A stretch of DNA of 12,851 bases. It comes from Holosporaceae bacterium UBA3830. Lineage in GTDB: Bacteria > Pseudomonadota > Alphaproteobacteria > UBA3830. Both the position numbers and the translations under genes were made by a program. The notes under the pieces were generated by a model. The model did not search any database and was not told where the DNA came from. It was given only the letters and a program-made list of their open reading frames with translations. Shown piece by piece: positions 1 to 7,229 of this stretch (positions within the stretch are counted from its first letter, which is position 1; the number at the start of each line of letters is the position of its first letter). The stretch lies in the NCBI GenBank assembly GCA_002393025.1, contig DGIE01000083.1, positions 1 through 12,851 on the forward strand. Direction: 5' to 3'.

Positions 1-518
1 AGAAAATCCTGACCATGTATAACGATGCAATGCAGGGACGAGCTCAATATCTCGGTATGATTTTCGGAGGTACCCCTCAGTGCATGGAGGATTCTCGTCG
101 AGGAATTTACAGTTACGAGGCACTGCGTTCCAGATTGGCAGAGGGACATTTTACCGCCTCAGGAGAACATCGCGATTTGCTGTCTCCCGTAATTCGACTG
201 AAACCTTTAAGCTATGAAGAATTGTTGGTATTAACAGAAAAATTAGCAGCAATTCATTCTCAGCTATATGGCTATGATCAAATTATTCAACAGCAAGGTA
301 TGGTTGATTTCTTGCAGATCGAGTTTAATCGAATTGGAGCAGACAGCCACATTACGCCACGAGAAATCATTCGAGATTTTATCGAAGTTTTGGATATTCT
401 TTACCAAAATCCGAATATGAAAGTTTCCGAATTGTTGGGATCTGCGAATTTTCAATATGCAAAAAACGAAGTGGAATTGGAAGAAACTTCAGACAGATTT
501 GCTGAATTTGAATTATGA
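1..518 (+). CDS. BrxD-type (DUF2791) P-loop ATPase, C-terminal part, 5' truncated by window edge
   Basis: The reading frame is open to the left edge (frame of position 3), so the ATG at 15 is internal and only about 172 C-terminal residues are present. The visible part carries segments I recognise from BrxD/DUF2791 ATPases: ILTMYNDAMQGRAQYLGMIF, then GGTPQ, then RRGIYSYEALRSRLAE, then SPVIRLKPLSYEELLVL, and the late TPREIIRDFIEVLDILYQNP helix. The Walker A and B motifs would lie upstream, outside the window. BrxD proteins are AAA-like ATPases of phage-defence loci (BREX types with BrxHI, and related loci), acting in the cytoplasm; their exact biochemical role is not settled. The stop overlaps the start of the helicase gene by ATGA (515-518), which implies translational coupling and a joint function. 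Family assignment is by recalled sequence pattern. Membership in a true BREX system cannot be judged without the upstream genes. Confidence 0.85.
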   Translation, partial: KILTMYNDAMQGRAQYLGMIFGGTPQCMEDSRRGIYSYEALRSRLAEGHFTASGEHRDLLSPVIRLKPLSYEELLVLTEKLAAIHSQLYGYDQIIQQQGMVDFLQIEFNRIGADSHITPREIIRDFIEVLDILYQNPNMKVSELLGSANFQYAKNEVELEETSDRFAEFEL

Positions 519-2797
519 GTGTTTTTGATCGTTATGCACCATTTGTACAGGATTATATCTACCGCAACCAGTGGAAGTCTTTACGTGGCATTCAGGTAGC
601 AGCGGCAGATGTAATTTTCAATACGGATGAAAATCTCCTTTTGACTGCATCCACCGCTTCGGGAAAGACAGAGGCTGCTTTTTTCCCGATTATTTCTCTT
701 TTTTGTGAAGATCCTCCTGAATCAGTCGGTTGTATATATATCGGACCGCTCAAGGCGTTGATTAACGATCAGTTTTTGCGTTTGAATGATCTGTGTGCTG
801 AAGCAGACATCCCCATTTGGCATTGGCACGGAGATGTTTCACAGAACCACAAAAGCAAATTACTGAAAAATCCGTCCGGTATCCTACAAATTACTCCGGA
901 ATCTCTTGAAGCACTTCTCCTGAGAAAACATTCTGTAATCCCGAAATTATTTCATGATCTGCGTTTTATTGTAATTGATGAAGTTCACTCTATGCTTCGC
1001 GGGGACCGCGGAGGACAGACTCTCTGTTTGATTGAAAGATTGAGTAAACTCGCCAGTGTAAATCCTCGACGCATCGGACTTTCTGCAACAATCGGAGATC
1101 CGCAAACTACTGGAAAATTCCTTTCATTAGGAACAGGGCGCAGAACTCTCATCCCTAAGACAGATGCGAAGGGCAGCAAATGGCGGATTTCCATGGAGCA
1201 TTTTTACATCGCGAATACCCAAGCTGCTGAAGATAATCCGAAAGTTTCGGGAATGAAAGAGTTGGATTCCCCGTCTGATGAAGCTCCGAAAAATGCAGAT
1301 CCGGGACTTGGATACATTTTCGAGCACAGTCGCAACAAAAAGTGTCTACTTTTCGTAAATTCTCGAGAAGAATGCGAAGCTATTACATCAAGATTGCGCA
1401 AATATTGCGAACAAAAGCATGAACCCGATCGGTTTTTCATTCATCACGGAAATTTGTCTGCGTCTTGTCGCGAAACCGCTGAAGAAATCATGAAGGACGA
1501 ATCTCGAAATGTCACGACAGTCACGACTTCGACTCTGGAGCTCGGAATCGATATCGGTCGGTTGGAACGGGCATTTCAAATCGACGCTCCGTGGACGGTT
1601 TCCTCTTTTTTGCAGAGGATGGGACGGACCGGACGGAGAGATACTCCGCCTGAAATGTGGTTTGTAATGCGTGAACAGCCTCCGGATCCGAGAGCTATGC
1701 TACCCTCGACAATTCCGTGGAAACTTCTGCAAGGAATTTCGTTGGTTCAGTTGTATCGGGAAGAGAGATGGGTAGAGCCTCCTCGTTTGGAACGTTTTTC
1801 TTTCAGTTTGTTGTATCATCAAACTATGAGCGTGTTAGCGTCCGGCGGAGAAATGTCTCCTCGGAAATTAGCTGAACGAGTCCTTTCTCTTCATTATTTT
1901 CACAGAGTTTCTTTGAATGATTACAAAATTCTGCTGCACCATCTTATTGAGGAAGATCATATTCAAAAAACCGAACAAGGCGGCTTAATTGTGGGAATTG
2001 CCGGAGAAAAAGTCATCAATTCATATCGGTTTTACGGAGTTTTTCAAGAAAATGAGGAATACACCGTTCGTGAAGCGTCCCAAGAACTCGGCACAGTCGT
2101 CTCCCCTCCCCCAGTCGGTGAAAAATTAGCCATTGCCGGCCGTATTTGGAAAGTCCTGGACGTCGATCACAAAAAACACTCTGTTTTCGTTGAATTAGTG
2201 AGAGGAAATGTTCCGGCTTATTTCGGAGAGTGTGCTGGAAATTTACATACCAAAATTTTGGAAAGGATGAGACAGGTGCTCCAGGAAGATTGCGGTTACC
2301 CTTATCTTATGAAAAACGCTGTTGCGCGATTGGCTCAAGCTCGGAAAACCGCCATTAATTCTGGAGCAATAAGCAAACCTCTGATAAATCTTGGCGGAAA
2401 AATGTGGTGTCTGATCCCGTGGCTGGGCACCTACGCATTCCTGGCGCTAGAACGTTTTTTAAAAATTCGTTGCCGAGCCAGACTGGGTCTGAAATCTTTT
2501 GATTCCGTTCGACCTTATTATATGCAATTCATCATGAAAGTGGGCGAAAAGGAATTTTTTGAAATACTTGCCGACGAATTGAGCGAACCGTTAGATCCAA
2601 TGGAGTTACTGTATCCAACGGAAAATCCAGTTTTTGATAAATATGACGAATATCTTCCAAAGGAACTCGTAAGAAAGGGGTTTGCTTTTGGCGTACTCGA
2701 TATCGAGGGAATGAAAAAGCGTATTGCAGAATGGAGTGGTAAAAAAACACAACGCCCCTCACATAAATATCCCCACGGAATATCTAAGATCATTTAA
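515..2797 (+). CDS. Lhr-like DEAD/DEAH-box superfamily 2 helicase, partner of the BrxD-type ATPase
   Basis: This is a complete 760-residue ATP-dependent nucleic-acid helicase, cytoplasmic, probably part of an anti-phage system. Motifs in order: motif I ASGKT (48-52), motif Ia GPLKALINDQF (77-87), motif II DEVH (155-158), motif III SAT (190-192), motif V STLELGIDIG (339-348), motif VI QRMGRTGRR (367-375). All ATPase and helicase residues are intact. After the two RecA-like domains come a winged-helix-like stretch (about 440-500) and an Lhr-type segment with PPPVGEKLAIAGRIWKVLDVD (531-551). The N-terminal FVQDYIYRNQWKSLRGIQVAA is typical of helicases that sit beside BrxD-type ATPases. The start at 515 overlaps the ATPase stop by ATGA, so it is probably read by re-initiation. 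GC in sampled lines is 43-53%, above the rest of the window. The subclass (BrxHI itself or the TerB-associated form) is unresolved. Confidence 0.9.
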   Translation: MSVFDRYAPFVQDYIYRNQWKSLRGIQVAAADVIFNTDENLLLTASTASGKTEAAFFPIISLFCEDPPESVGCIYIGPLKALINDQFLRLNDLCAEADIPIWHWHGDVSQNHKSKLLKNPSGILQITPESLEALLLRKHSVIPKLFHDLRFIVIDEVHSMLRGDRGGQTLCLIERLSKLASVNPRRIGLSATIGDPQTTGKFLSLGTGRRTLIPKTDAKGSKWRISMEHFYIANTQAAEDNPKVSGMKELDSPSDEAPKNADPGLGYIFEHSRNKKCLLFVNSREECEAITSRLRKYCEQKHEPDRFFIHHGNLSASCRETAEEIMKDESRNVTTVTTSTLELGIDIGRLERAFQIDAPWTVSSFLQRMGRTGRRDTPPEMWFVMREQPPDPRAMLPSTIPWKLLQGISLVQLYREERWVEPPRLERFSFSLLYHQTMSVLASGGEMSPRKLAERVLSLHYFHRVSLNDYKILLHHLIEEDHIQKTEQGGLIVGIAGEKVINSYRFYGVFQENEEYTVREASQELGTVVSPPPVGEKLAIAGRIWKVLDVDHKKHSVFVELVRGNVPAYFGECAGNLHTKILERMRQVLQEDCGYPYLMKNAVARLAQARKTAINSGAISKPLINLGGKMWCLIPWLGTYAFLALERFLKIRCRARLGLKSFDSVRPYYMQFIMKVGEKEFFEILADELSEPLDPMELLYPTENPVFDKYDEYLPKELVRKGFAFGVLDIEGMKKRIAEWSGKKTQRPSHKYPHGISKII

Positions 2798-2835
2798 GAA
2801 TCTTGTCGAGCGCTTAACCCGTCGTAAATTTTTGA

Positions 2836-3528
2836 TTACTCTCCATCCTCAGGAGAGGGGCCATCTTCAACGGAAAGTACATCATCCCCTATTCCATATT
2901 TTTGTAAATACATACTGCGAGTTTTGAAGTACAGGTTCTCAGACTCACTTATTGTAGAATCAATCATATCTGAGTTTTCATAGCGATCCACTATAAACTG
3001 TAATGCAGCTTTCGAAGCAACTAATGGCCACCCGATGACATAGTGAACGGGATCAGCAAACCAAGAAATCGGCTCTGCTATGGTATCTCGAGTTGAAGAA
3101 AATCCGAATATCGGCAAAACAATATAATCTCCATGAGGAATTTCCATCTTGTGTAAAGTATCTTTATACCCCGTGGAATGTTTCGAAACCCCCATCAACT
3201 CTGCGACATCAAAAAATCCAAAAAGACCGACTGTAGAGTTGACAATGAATCGAAAAAATGATGAAGCCATGTTCTCTCCATCGATCTGCGCCGCGTAATT
3301 CACCAAATAAAATGGTTCCTTTAAATTGTCAAGAAAGTTCGAAAACATTAAACGCACGGGCTCATTGGTCACATCCCGATAAATGTGAGACGCCGGTCTT
3401 AGCACATTTTCATCGAGGGAAAGATTTACCTCTAACATTGCTTCATTGAAATCTCTATGCGGATCGGGATCCTCCGGAGTTGACATACACGCAGAAAACA
3501 ATATAAAAGGAATAAATTTCAACTTCAT
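2836..3528 (-). CDS. mlaA: MlaA (VacJ) family outer-membrane lipoprotein
   Basis: MlaA sits in the inner leaflet of the outer membrane with porins and removes mislocalised phospholipids from the outer leaflet, passing them to the Mla pathway. The protein has 230 residues from the chosen ATG at 3528. A signal peptide ends in a lipobox, FSAC, with lipidated Cys14. Family landmarks are DPHRDFNEAMLEVNLSLDEN (22-41), VLRPASHIYRDV (42-53), RFIVNSTVGLFGFFDVAELMG (split across 93-113), and the YIVLP and SSTRD blocks (135-148). The start at 3528 is preferred because GGGAGGA lies about nine bases upstream; the longer frame from 3552 would place that Shine-Dalgarno sequence inside the coding region and add eight non-signal residues. 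A -10-like TACAAT lies on the - strand at 3551-3556, without a good -35. The gene converges on the helicase gene and is separate from the mlaEFD-type operon 2.3 kb to its right. Confidence 0.93.
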   Translation of the reverse strand: MKLKFIPFILFSACMSTPEDPDPHRDFNEAMLEVNLSLDENVLRPASHIYRDVTNEPVRLMFSNFLDNLKEPFYLVNYAAQIDGENMASSFFRFIVNSTVGLFGFFDVAELMGVSKHSTGYKDTLHKMEIPHGDYIVLPIFGFSSTRDTIAEPISWFADPVHYVIGWPLVASKAALQFIVDRYENSDMIDSTISESENLYFKTRSMYLQKYGIGDDVLSVEDGPSPEDGE

Positions 3529-3650
3529 AGAACCACATCCTCCCGCCGGCATTGTAAAATATTTTTAGAGCAATTCCTATTTATTTTTGAAATATTAACT
3601 CTAAATTAACAATTTTTATCCAAAATAGTAGCAAATAATGAGGATAACTT

Positions 3651-4901
3651 ATGTATACAACATATGACACTGCTTCATATTTATTGGAGCCATCCAGAAG
3701 ACTAGCACAAGTGATTCGGTCTTCCTTGAGAAAAAACCCGTTTGCAATGAATTTAGGAGCGGGACGTTTCGCTGAAGGATTAGCTGATATGTTCCTGCGT
3801 AGCAGCAGGTACGTCAAGAAGCCGGAGTTTAATATAGATTCGGTAAAAGTCGAAGATAAGGAATTTCCTGTTTACCAGACAACGGTTTTGAAGAAAGATT
3901 TTTGTAATTTATTAAGATTTAAAAAAGTTGGAGTAGAGAAAAAAGAACCGAAAGTTCTGATCATATCTCCGGTTTCGGGGCATTTTGCAACATTGCAACG
4001 TGATACGGTCAGAAGAATGCTACAAAAGTGTGAGGTTTACATTACTGATTGGAAAAGCATGAGAGATGTACCTCTATCTGCGGGTAGTTTCGATTTGGAT
4101 ACTTATCTATCATATCTCATAGATTTTATGCACCATATAGGACCAAATACTCACGTGATGGCCGTATGTCAACCAGCTGTTCAAATCATGGCACTTGCCG
4201 CAATTATGGATGAAGATGATGATCCTTGCATGCCTGCGACCATAGTACCTATGGGAGGACCTATCGACCCGAGAGTGAAAAAAACTCAAGTTAATGAATT
4301 AGCAGAAACTTTCCCTTTGTCTTGGTTCGAGAGAAATTTCTTAACAATCGTTCCGGAAGGACATATCGGAGCAGGAAGGAGAGTTTATCCTGGATTTATT
4401 CAAATCACTGCATTTATTAATATGAACCCGGACGCTCATTACAGGGCTCACATACAATTTTTAGAAGATAAAATTTTTAATAATGCTGCCGGAATCAAAA
4501 AACATGCTGATTTTTATAATGAATATCTGTCTGTATTAGATATGGATGATACGTATTATCTGCAAACAGTAGAGAGAGTGTTTCAAACCTATGAACTCCC
4601 ACGTGGAGTAATGAAATATAAAGGAAGAACAATCGATTTGAAGAAAATTAAGCATTGTCCTTTGCTAACAGTGGAGGGAGAAAAAGATGACATTTCAGCT
4701 CCCGGACAGAGTTATGCTGCTCATGGATTGTGTTCCAACCTACCAGCAGAAATGCATGATCATTATCTACAGCCAGGTGTCGGACACTATGGCGTGTTCT
4801 CTGGGAGCAAATGGAGGGCATTTGTCGCTCCTAAAATTGAAGAGTTCATATTTAAATTTGATAAAGAACTTGGATCTTTTATCAAAAGAGAGAAAAAATA
4901 G
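3651..4901 (+). CDS. phaZ: Intracellular polyhydroxyalkanoate (PHB) depolymerase
   Basis: This protein hydrolyses native PHB granules in the cytoplasm, releasing 3-hydroxybutyrate units from the carbon store. It has 416 residues, the usual size for the intracellular PhaZ family. It has an alpha/beta-hydrolase core; the nucleophile is Cys173 in AVCQPAVQ, as in the Ralstonia-type intracellular enzymes that use cysteine instead of serine. The acid is Asp346 or Asp347 in GEKDDISAPGQ, and the base is His379 in GVGHYGVFSG, so the triad is complete. There is no signal peptide, which fits an intracellular enzyme. The start at 3651 has GAGGA about seven bases upstream. A poor promoter-like pair (TTAACA at 3606, TAGCAA at 3629) precedes it. 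No phaC, phaR or phasin gene lies nearby, so synthesis must be encoded elsewhere if the cell makes PHB. The gene diverges from mlaA across 122 bases. Confidence 0.93.
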   Translation: MYTTYDTASYLLEPSRRLAQVIRSSLRKNPFAMNLGAGRFAEGLADMFLRSSRYVKKPEFNIDSVKVEDKEFPVYQTTVLKKDFCNLLRFKKVGVEKKEPKVLIISPVSGHFATLQRDTVRRMLQKCEVYITDWKSMRDVPLSAGSFDLDTYLSYLIDFMHHIGPNTHVMAVCQPAVQIMALAAIMDEDDDPCMPATIVPMGGPIDPRVKKTQVNELAETFPLSWFERNFLTIVPEGHIGAGRRVYPGFIQITAFINMNPDAHYRAHIQFLEDKIFNNAAGIKKHADFYNEYLSVLDMDDTYYLQTVERVFQTYELPRGVMKYKGRTIDLKKIKHCPLLTVEGEKDDISAPGQSYAAHGLCSNLPAEMHDHYLQPGVGHYGVFSGSKWRAFVAPKIEEFIFKFDKELGSFIKREKK

Positions 4902-4936
4902 TTTTTTACGTATGCTTCTAAAAAATTAACGCCACT

Positions 4937-4967
4937 GACGCCATTGAATCACTAATTCGATGGCGTC
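4937..4967 (+). terminator. Strong hairpin downstream of phaZ
   Basis: The left arm GACGCCATTGAAT and right arm ATTCGATGGCGTC pair over 13 positions with one U-G wobble around a five-base loop (CACTA). The stem extends by two more pairs outward (4935-4936 with 4968-4969). It lies 35 bases after the phaZ stop. On the + strand no U-tract follows, so it is not a textbook intrinsic terminator. On the - strand a T6 run (4925-4920) follows after about ten bases. It could end or protect the phaZ transcript. Confidence 0.45.
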
Positions 4968-5090
4968 GGGGTGTTCACCTGTCGTGTACCTATTAATCGA
5001 AAATAATATTTGTATACTTTTTTCATGGGCTATGCTGCAAAATTTTCCTAACAACTAAAATCCAGTATAATACTTTTCAGTGCTCTTATT

Positions 5091-5116
5091 AAATTTCGTT
5101 GTTCATTACGAAATTT
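5091..5116. repeat. Inverted repeat, 9-bp arms
   Basis: AAATTTCGT and ACGAAATTT are perfect complements separated by eight bases. The repeat lies about 20 bases downstream of a TATAAT box at 5066-5071, so it could form an early hairpin in a transcript starting near 5078. No U-tract follows. It could also be a protein-binding site in the region upstream of the small secreted protein gene. Confidence 0.4.
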
Positions 5117-5148
5117 GTATTGTCGGTGTATTTTGCTGATCGAACTTT

Positions 5149-5170
5149 ATGATTTTCAACAAAAAATCAT
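5149..5170. repeat. Inverted repeat, 8-bp AT-rich arms
   Basis: ATGATTTT and AAAATCAT are perfect complements separated by six bases, followed on the + strand by a short TTT. It resembles a weak terminator, but the stem is almost all A-T pairs. It lies between the TATAAT box at 5066 and the start of the next gene. Confidence 0.3.
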
Positions 5171-5287
5171 TTTGGTTACTGTCTGAAAAAGGTAAAACTT
5201 AAAAAAATTAAATTATCTTCATTTGCTATTGCGTAACAAAGCGGTGTCATCTACTCTGGTAAGGTGGAAATTTAAGGAGAAAAACAG

Positions 5288-5656
5288 ATGAGAAAGATGA
5301 TTTTGATGCTGGCGGTTTTTAATTTTGGACATTTTGCTGAAGCTTCTTACAATAATGGTGGCCAAAATGAACAGTCGTACAAAAATCAGGAACAAATTGA
5401 AAATAGTCAATCCGATATGGGAAAAAATTATGAAATTCGATATCCCTCAACGGCTAAACTGGAAAAATATCGGGAGAAATTTGAGGAAACTAAGAATAAA
5501 GCTATATCAGAACCGACTCAACAGAATATTCTAAAATATAAGGAAATGCAGAAGGAGGTATTTGAAGTTGCCGATGAGTTTGCGCAAGAATGGGCGAATA
5601 ACGGACAAAAAACTTCCTCATCAGCTTCATCACAAAATACTTCCGTTGAACAGTGA
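5288..5656 (+). CDS. Small secreted protein resembling the N-terminal region of conjugation protein TraF
   Basis: This 122-residue protein has a signal peptide; cleavage is predicted after AEA (residue 19), so the mature form is periplasmic and about 100 residues long. A Gln/Asn-rich linker (20-50) is followed by a helical stretch (about 57-103) with KLEKYREKFEETKNKAIS, then PTQQNILKYKEMQKEVFEVA, then DEFAQEW. From memory this matches the region before the thioredoxin-like domain in F-type TraF (pattern A-I-x-x-P-x-x-x-N-x-x-K-Y-x-x-x-Q, later F-x-x-x-W). TraF itself is about 250 residues; the thioredoxin-like half is missing, replaced by a Ser/Gln-rich tail (106-122). The start is supported by AAGGAG eight bases upstream. 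The frame stays open for 36 codons after the stop but shows no TraF-like sequence. No other transfer gene is in the window. Its function is unknown; it may be a domesticated or decaying transfer-gene fragment. Confidence 0.7.
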   Translation: MRKMILMLAVFNFGHFAEASYNNGGQNEQSYKNQEQIENSQSDMGKNYEIRYPSTAKLEKYREKFEETKNKAISEPTQQNILKYKEMQKEVFEVADEFAQEWANNGQKTSSSASSQNTSVEQ

Positions 5657-5849
5657 ATAAGTTATAACGAGACACATGAAAATGTAAAAACTCAGTTGGT
5701 CAAGAGATTGGAAATAATAAGGTGTTTTTATCTAAAACTTAAACAGATAAATTATGGAATAATGTGAAAAGTTTACACATGGTGAGTCTTGCAATCGAGT
5801 AACTCAATCAATGGTAGCGGAGTGTTCCACAGTTTTTTAGCAAAACTTC

Positions 5850-6431
5850 TTAAACTTTGTTATGTTTCACTAAGGAATTCGCAATTGATTTGCTCAAATT
5901 TCCAAGCAATTTGCTATAGACTCTAACCAAATCCTCATAACTATTTCCCAAAGGAACCGAATCCGAAAACTTACAACGAGCAAGCACTTGATCTTTGCGT
6001 GCCTTTATTGTGTACCAGGCATCTAAAATAACTTTATCATTCCATAAGACATCTAGTTTCACTACATCAACAAATACTCTGCAATCTGATGAATAATTTC
6101 CCACAAAGATCTCAACAGGAGCATTTGGTAACAGCGTATTGAGATTCTCTACCAGGGTTCTGGTACAAAGAACAGAAAGAGGCTCAACCCATCGATTATA
6201 TTCAGAGATTGATACATGAACATCACCTTTATTTCGACTTACAATTTGCGGTTTATCCATAAATTTCGGTAGTTGAACCCGTAATATATCAACGGAATTC
6301 GTATACGTTGTCGACAGAACATAATCGACTTCTGATGTCGGATTATAGAATTTTGAATTTTTGCTGACTCCTCCGGGCATACAACCTGACATAAAGAAAA
6401 AACATAGAAATATAAAACAACTTTCCTTCAT
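5850..6431 (-). CDS. PqiC-like ABC transport auxiliary lipoprotein of the Mce/Mla operon
   Basis: This 193-residue outer-membrane lipoprotein has a short signal peptide ending in MSGC, with lipidated Cys17. The body matches the ABC-type transport auxiliary lipoprotein family (PqiC/DUF330): the VDILRVQLPKFMDKPQIVSR strand-turn-strand (47-66), then EYNRWVEPL (77-85) and VENLNTLLP (94-102), then two beta-rich segments and a C-terminal helix (about 167-190). Members of this family work with MCE proteins that span the periplasm and are thought to anchor or receive the lipid conduit at the outer membrane. It is the last gene of the operon. It starts 15 bases after the mlaD stop, with AAGGAG six bases before its ATG, so it is co-transcribed. 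I see no clear terminator after it. Confidence 0.85.
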   Translation of the reverse strand: MKESCFIFLCFFFMSGCMPGGVSKNSKFYNPTSEVDYVLSTTYTNSVDILRVQLPKFMDKPQIVSRNKGDVHVSISEYNRWVEPLSVLCTRTLVENLNTLLPNAPVEIFVGNYSSDCRVFVDVVKLDVLWNDKVILDAWYTIKARKDQVLARCKFSDSVPLGNSYEDLVRVYSKLLGNLSKSIANSLVKHNKV

Positions 6432-6446
6432 CTATTTCTCCTTAAT

Positions 6447-7229
6447 CTAACTTTTCCCATTCAACAATGATTCCGGATGTCTTTCCAAATAGTCTGCTAA
6501 ATTTTGAACAGATCTGGATGCATCTGAAATATCTTGCATCATTTTGTTTGCGTTATTGAGTGTTTCCCCACTTCCTGTTGACAGCTTCTTCAGTAATTTG
6601 TTCAAGCTCTTCACACTGGAACTCAAAGCAGGAAGTATTATCGGAATTTCTTTTTCCATAACACTCCAAACCTTATCAATTCTACTTATAAGCGCTTTCA
6701 TATCAATATTATCCAACTTTTGTGCAATAGCCCCTGTTTTCGATAATACCGTCGGAATTTCTTTAAAATCTTTTTCTTGGTCCTCTGATTTTTTTAATTC
6801 ACTATTCGGAAGCATAACCAACTCAATCATTAATTGCCCTGTCAGATAATTTTGAGTAACCAGACGTGCACGCAAACCTCGTTTTATCAACTCTTCCAAC
6901 AGATGCGAATTGTTCCATAAACTCCATTCATTCTGATAAGATGAAAAATCTATTGATTTGAAATGACCGTAAACCGGCACTCGAAACTTTAACTCAGTTG
7001 GTTTGGTAATCAGCTTTATGTTGACAACTCTACCAACTTCTACCCCTTGAAACACTATAGGTGCCCCCTCACTGAGCCCCTGCAATGACTCATCGAAATA
7101 CATCACGAAAACATTTTTCTTTGCGGCTAAATACTTATCCCAAACAGCCTTTCCTATAATTACTCCAAAAAAAATTATTCCGACTATCAAAAAAATACCT
7201 ACCAGATGTTTATTAGGATCTCTCTTCAT
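6447..7229 (-). CDS. mlaD: MlaD-type MCE protein, lipid transport periplasmic component
   Basis: This inner-membrane-anchored MCE protein probably forms a hexameric ring carrying lipids across the periplasm for the MlaE/MlaF transporter. From the chosen ATG (7229) it has 260 residues: one transmembrane segment (about 9-28), an MCE domain (about 40-140) with YFDESLQGLSEGAPIVFQGV (44-63) followed by EVGRV, and GLRARLVTQNYLTGQLMIEL (118-137). A long helical region (about 165-248) follows, with the ending LERHPESLLNGK. A GTG at 7238 is the other possible start, but GAGGTG lies eight bases before the ATG and would overlap the GTG. The start overlaps the end of mlaF by 17 bases. The ending and the lipoprotein partner resemble Pqi/Mce-type systems as much as the E. 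coli Mla system, so the mlaD symbol is by analogy. Confidence 0.88.
   Translation of the reverse strand: MKRDPNKHLVGIFLIVGIIFFGVIIGKAVWDKYLAAKKNVFVMYFDESLQGLSEGAPIVFQGVEVGRVVNIKLITKPTELKFRVPVYGHFKSIDFSSYQNEWSLWNNSHLLEELIKRGLRARLVTQNYLTGQLMIELVMLPNSELKKSEDQEKDFKEIPTVLSKTGAIAQKLDNIDMKALISRIDKVWSVMEKEIPIILPALSSSVKSLNKLLKKLSTGSGETLNNANKMMQDISDASRSVQNLADYLERHPESLLNGKS

Larger units (their letters stand above)
4902..5287. other. 386-bp AT-rich non-coding stretch with three inverted repeats
   Basis: No credible coding frame is present on either strand. The stretch holds a T6 run right after the phaZ stop (4902-4907), a strong hairpin at 4937-4967, a consensus -10 box TATAAT at 5066-5071 without a convincing -35, and two AT-rich inverted repeats (5091-5116 and 5149-5170). 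At its right end is the ribosome binding site AAGGAG of the small secreted protein gene. I see no tRNA, no riboswitch that I recognise and no gene remnant. Confidence 0.6.

Noticed and set aside
2798..2835. Possible bidirectional terminator between the helicase and mlaA
   Set aside because: Only short ATTTA/TAAAT arms and an AGCGCT palindrome are present; no stable stem with a T-run could be drawn.
2724..2927. Open frame on the + strand spanning the end of the helicase and the end of mlaA
   Set aside because: It overlaps two well-supported genes, has no family features and no convincing ribosome binding site; it is a shadow frame.
3529..3552. Eight-residue N-terminal extension of MlaA from an ATG at 3552
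   Set aside because: It would put a charged-poor MPAGGCGS stretch before the signal peptide and place the Shine-Dalgarno sequence inside the gene; the ATG at 3528 explains both.
5715..5755. 7-bp inverted repeat TTTATCT/AGATAAA between the TraF-like gene and the lipoprotein gene, as a terminator
   Set aside because: The stem is AT-rich with an 11-base loop and no good T-run on either strand; too weak to call.
5657..5764. Frame continuing 36 codons after the stop of the TraF-like gene, as evidence of a broken full-length traF
   Set aside because: The translated stretch shows no CxxC motif or any TraF-like thioredoxin sequence, so a simple nonsense mutation of a full traF is not supported.
5775..5826. 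tRNA-like stretch containing AATGGTAGCGGAGTGTTCCAC
   Set aside because: It has no GTTCGA-type T-loop, and no acceptor stem can be paired.
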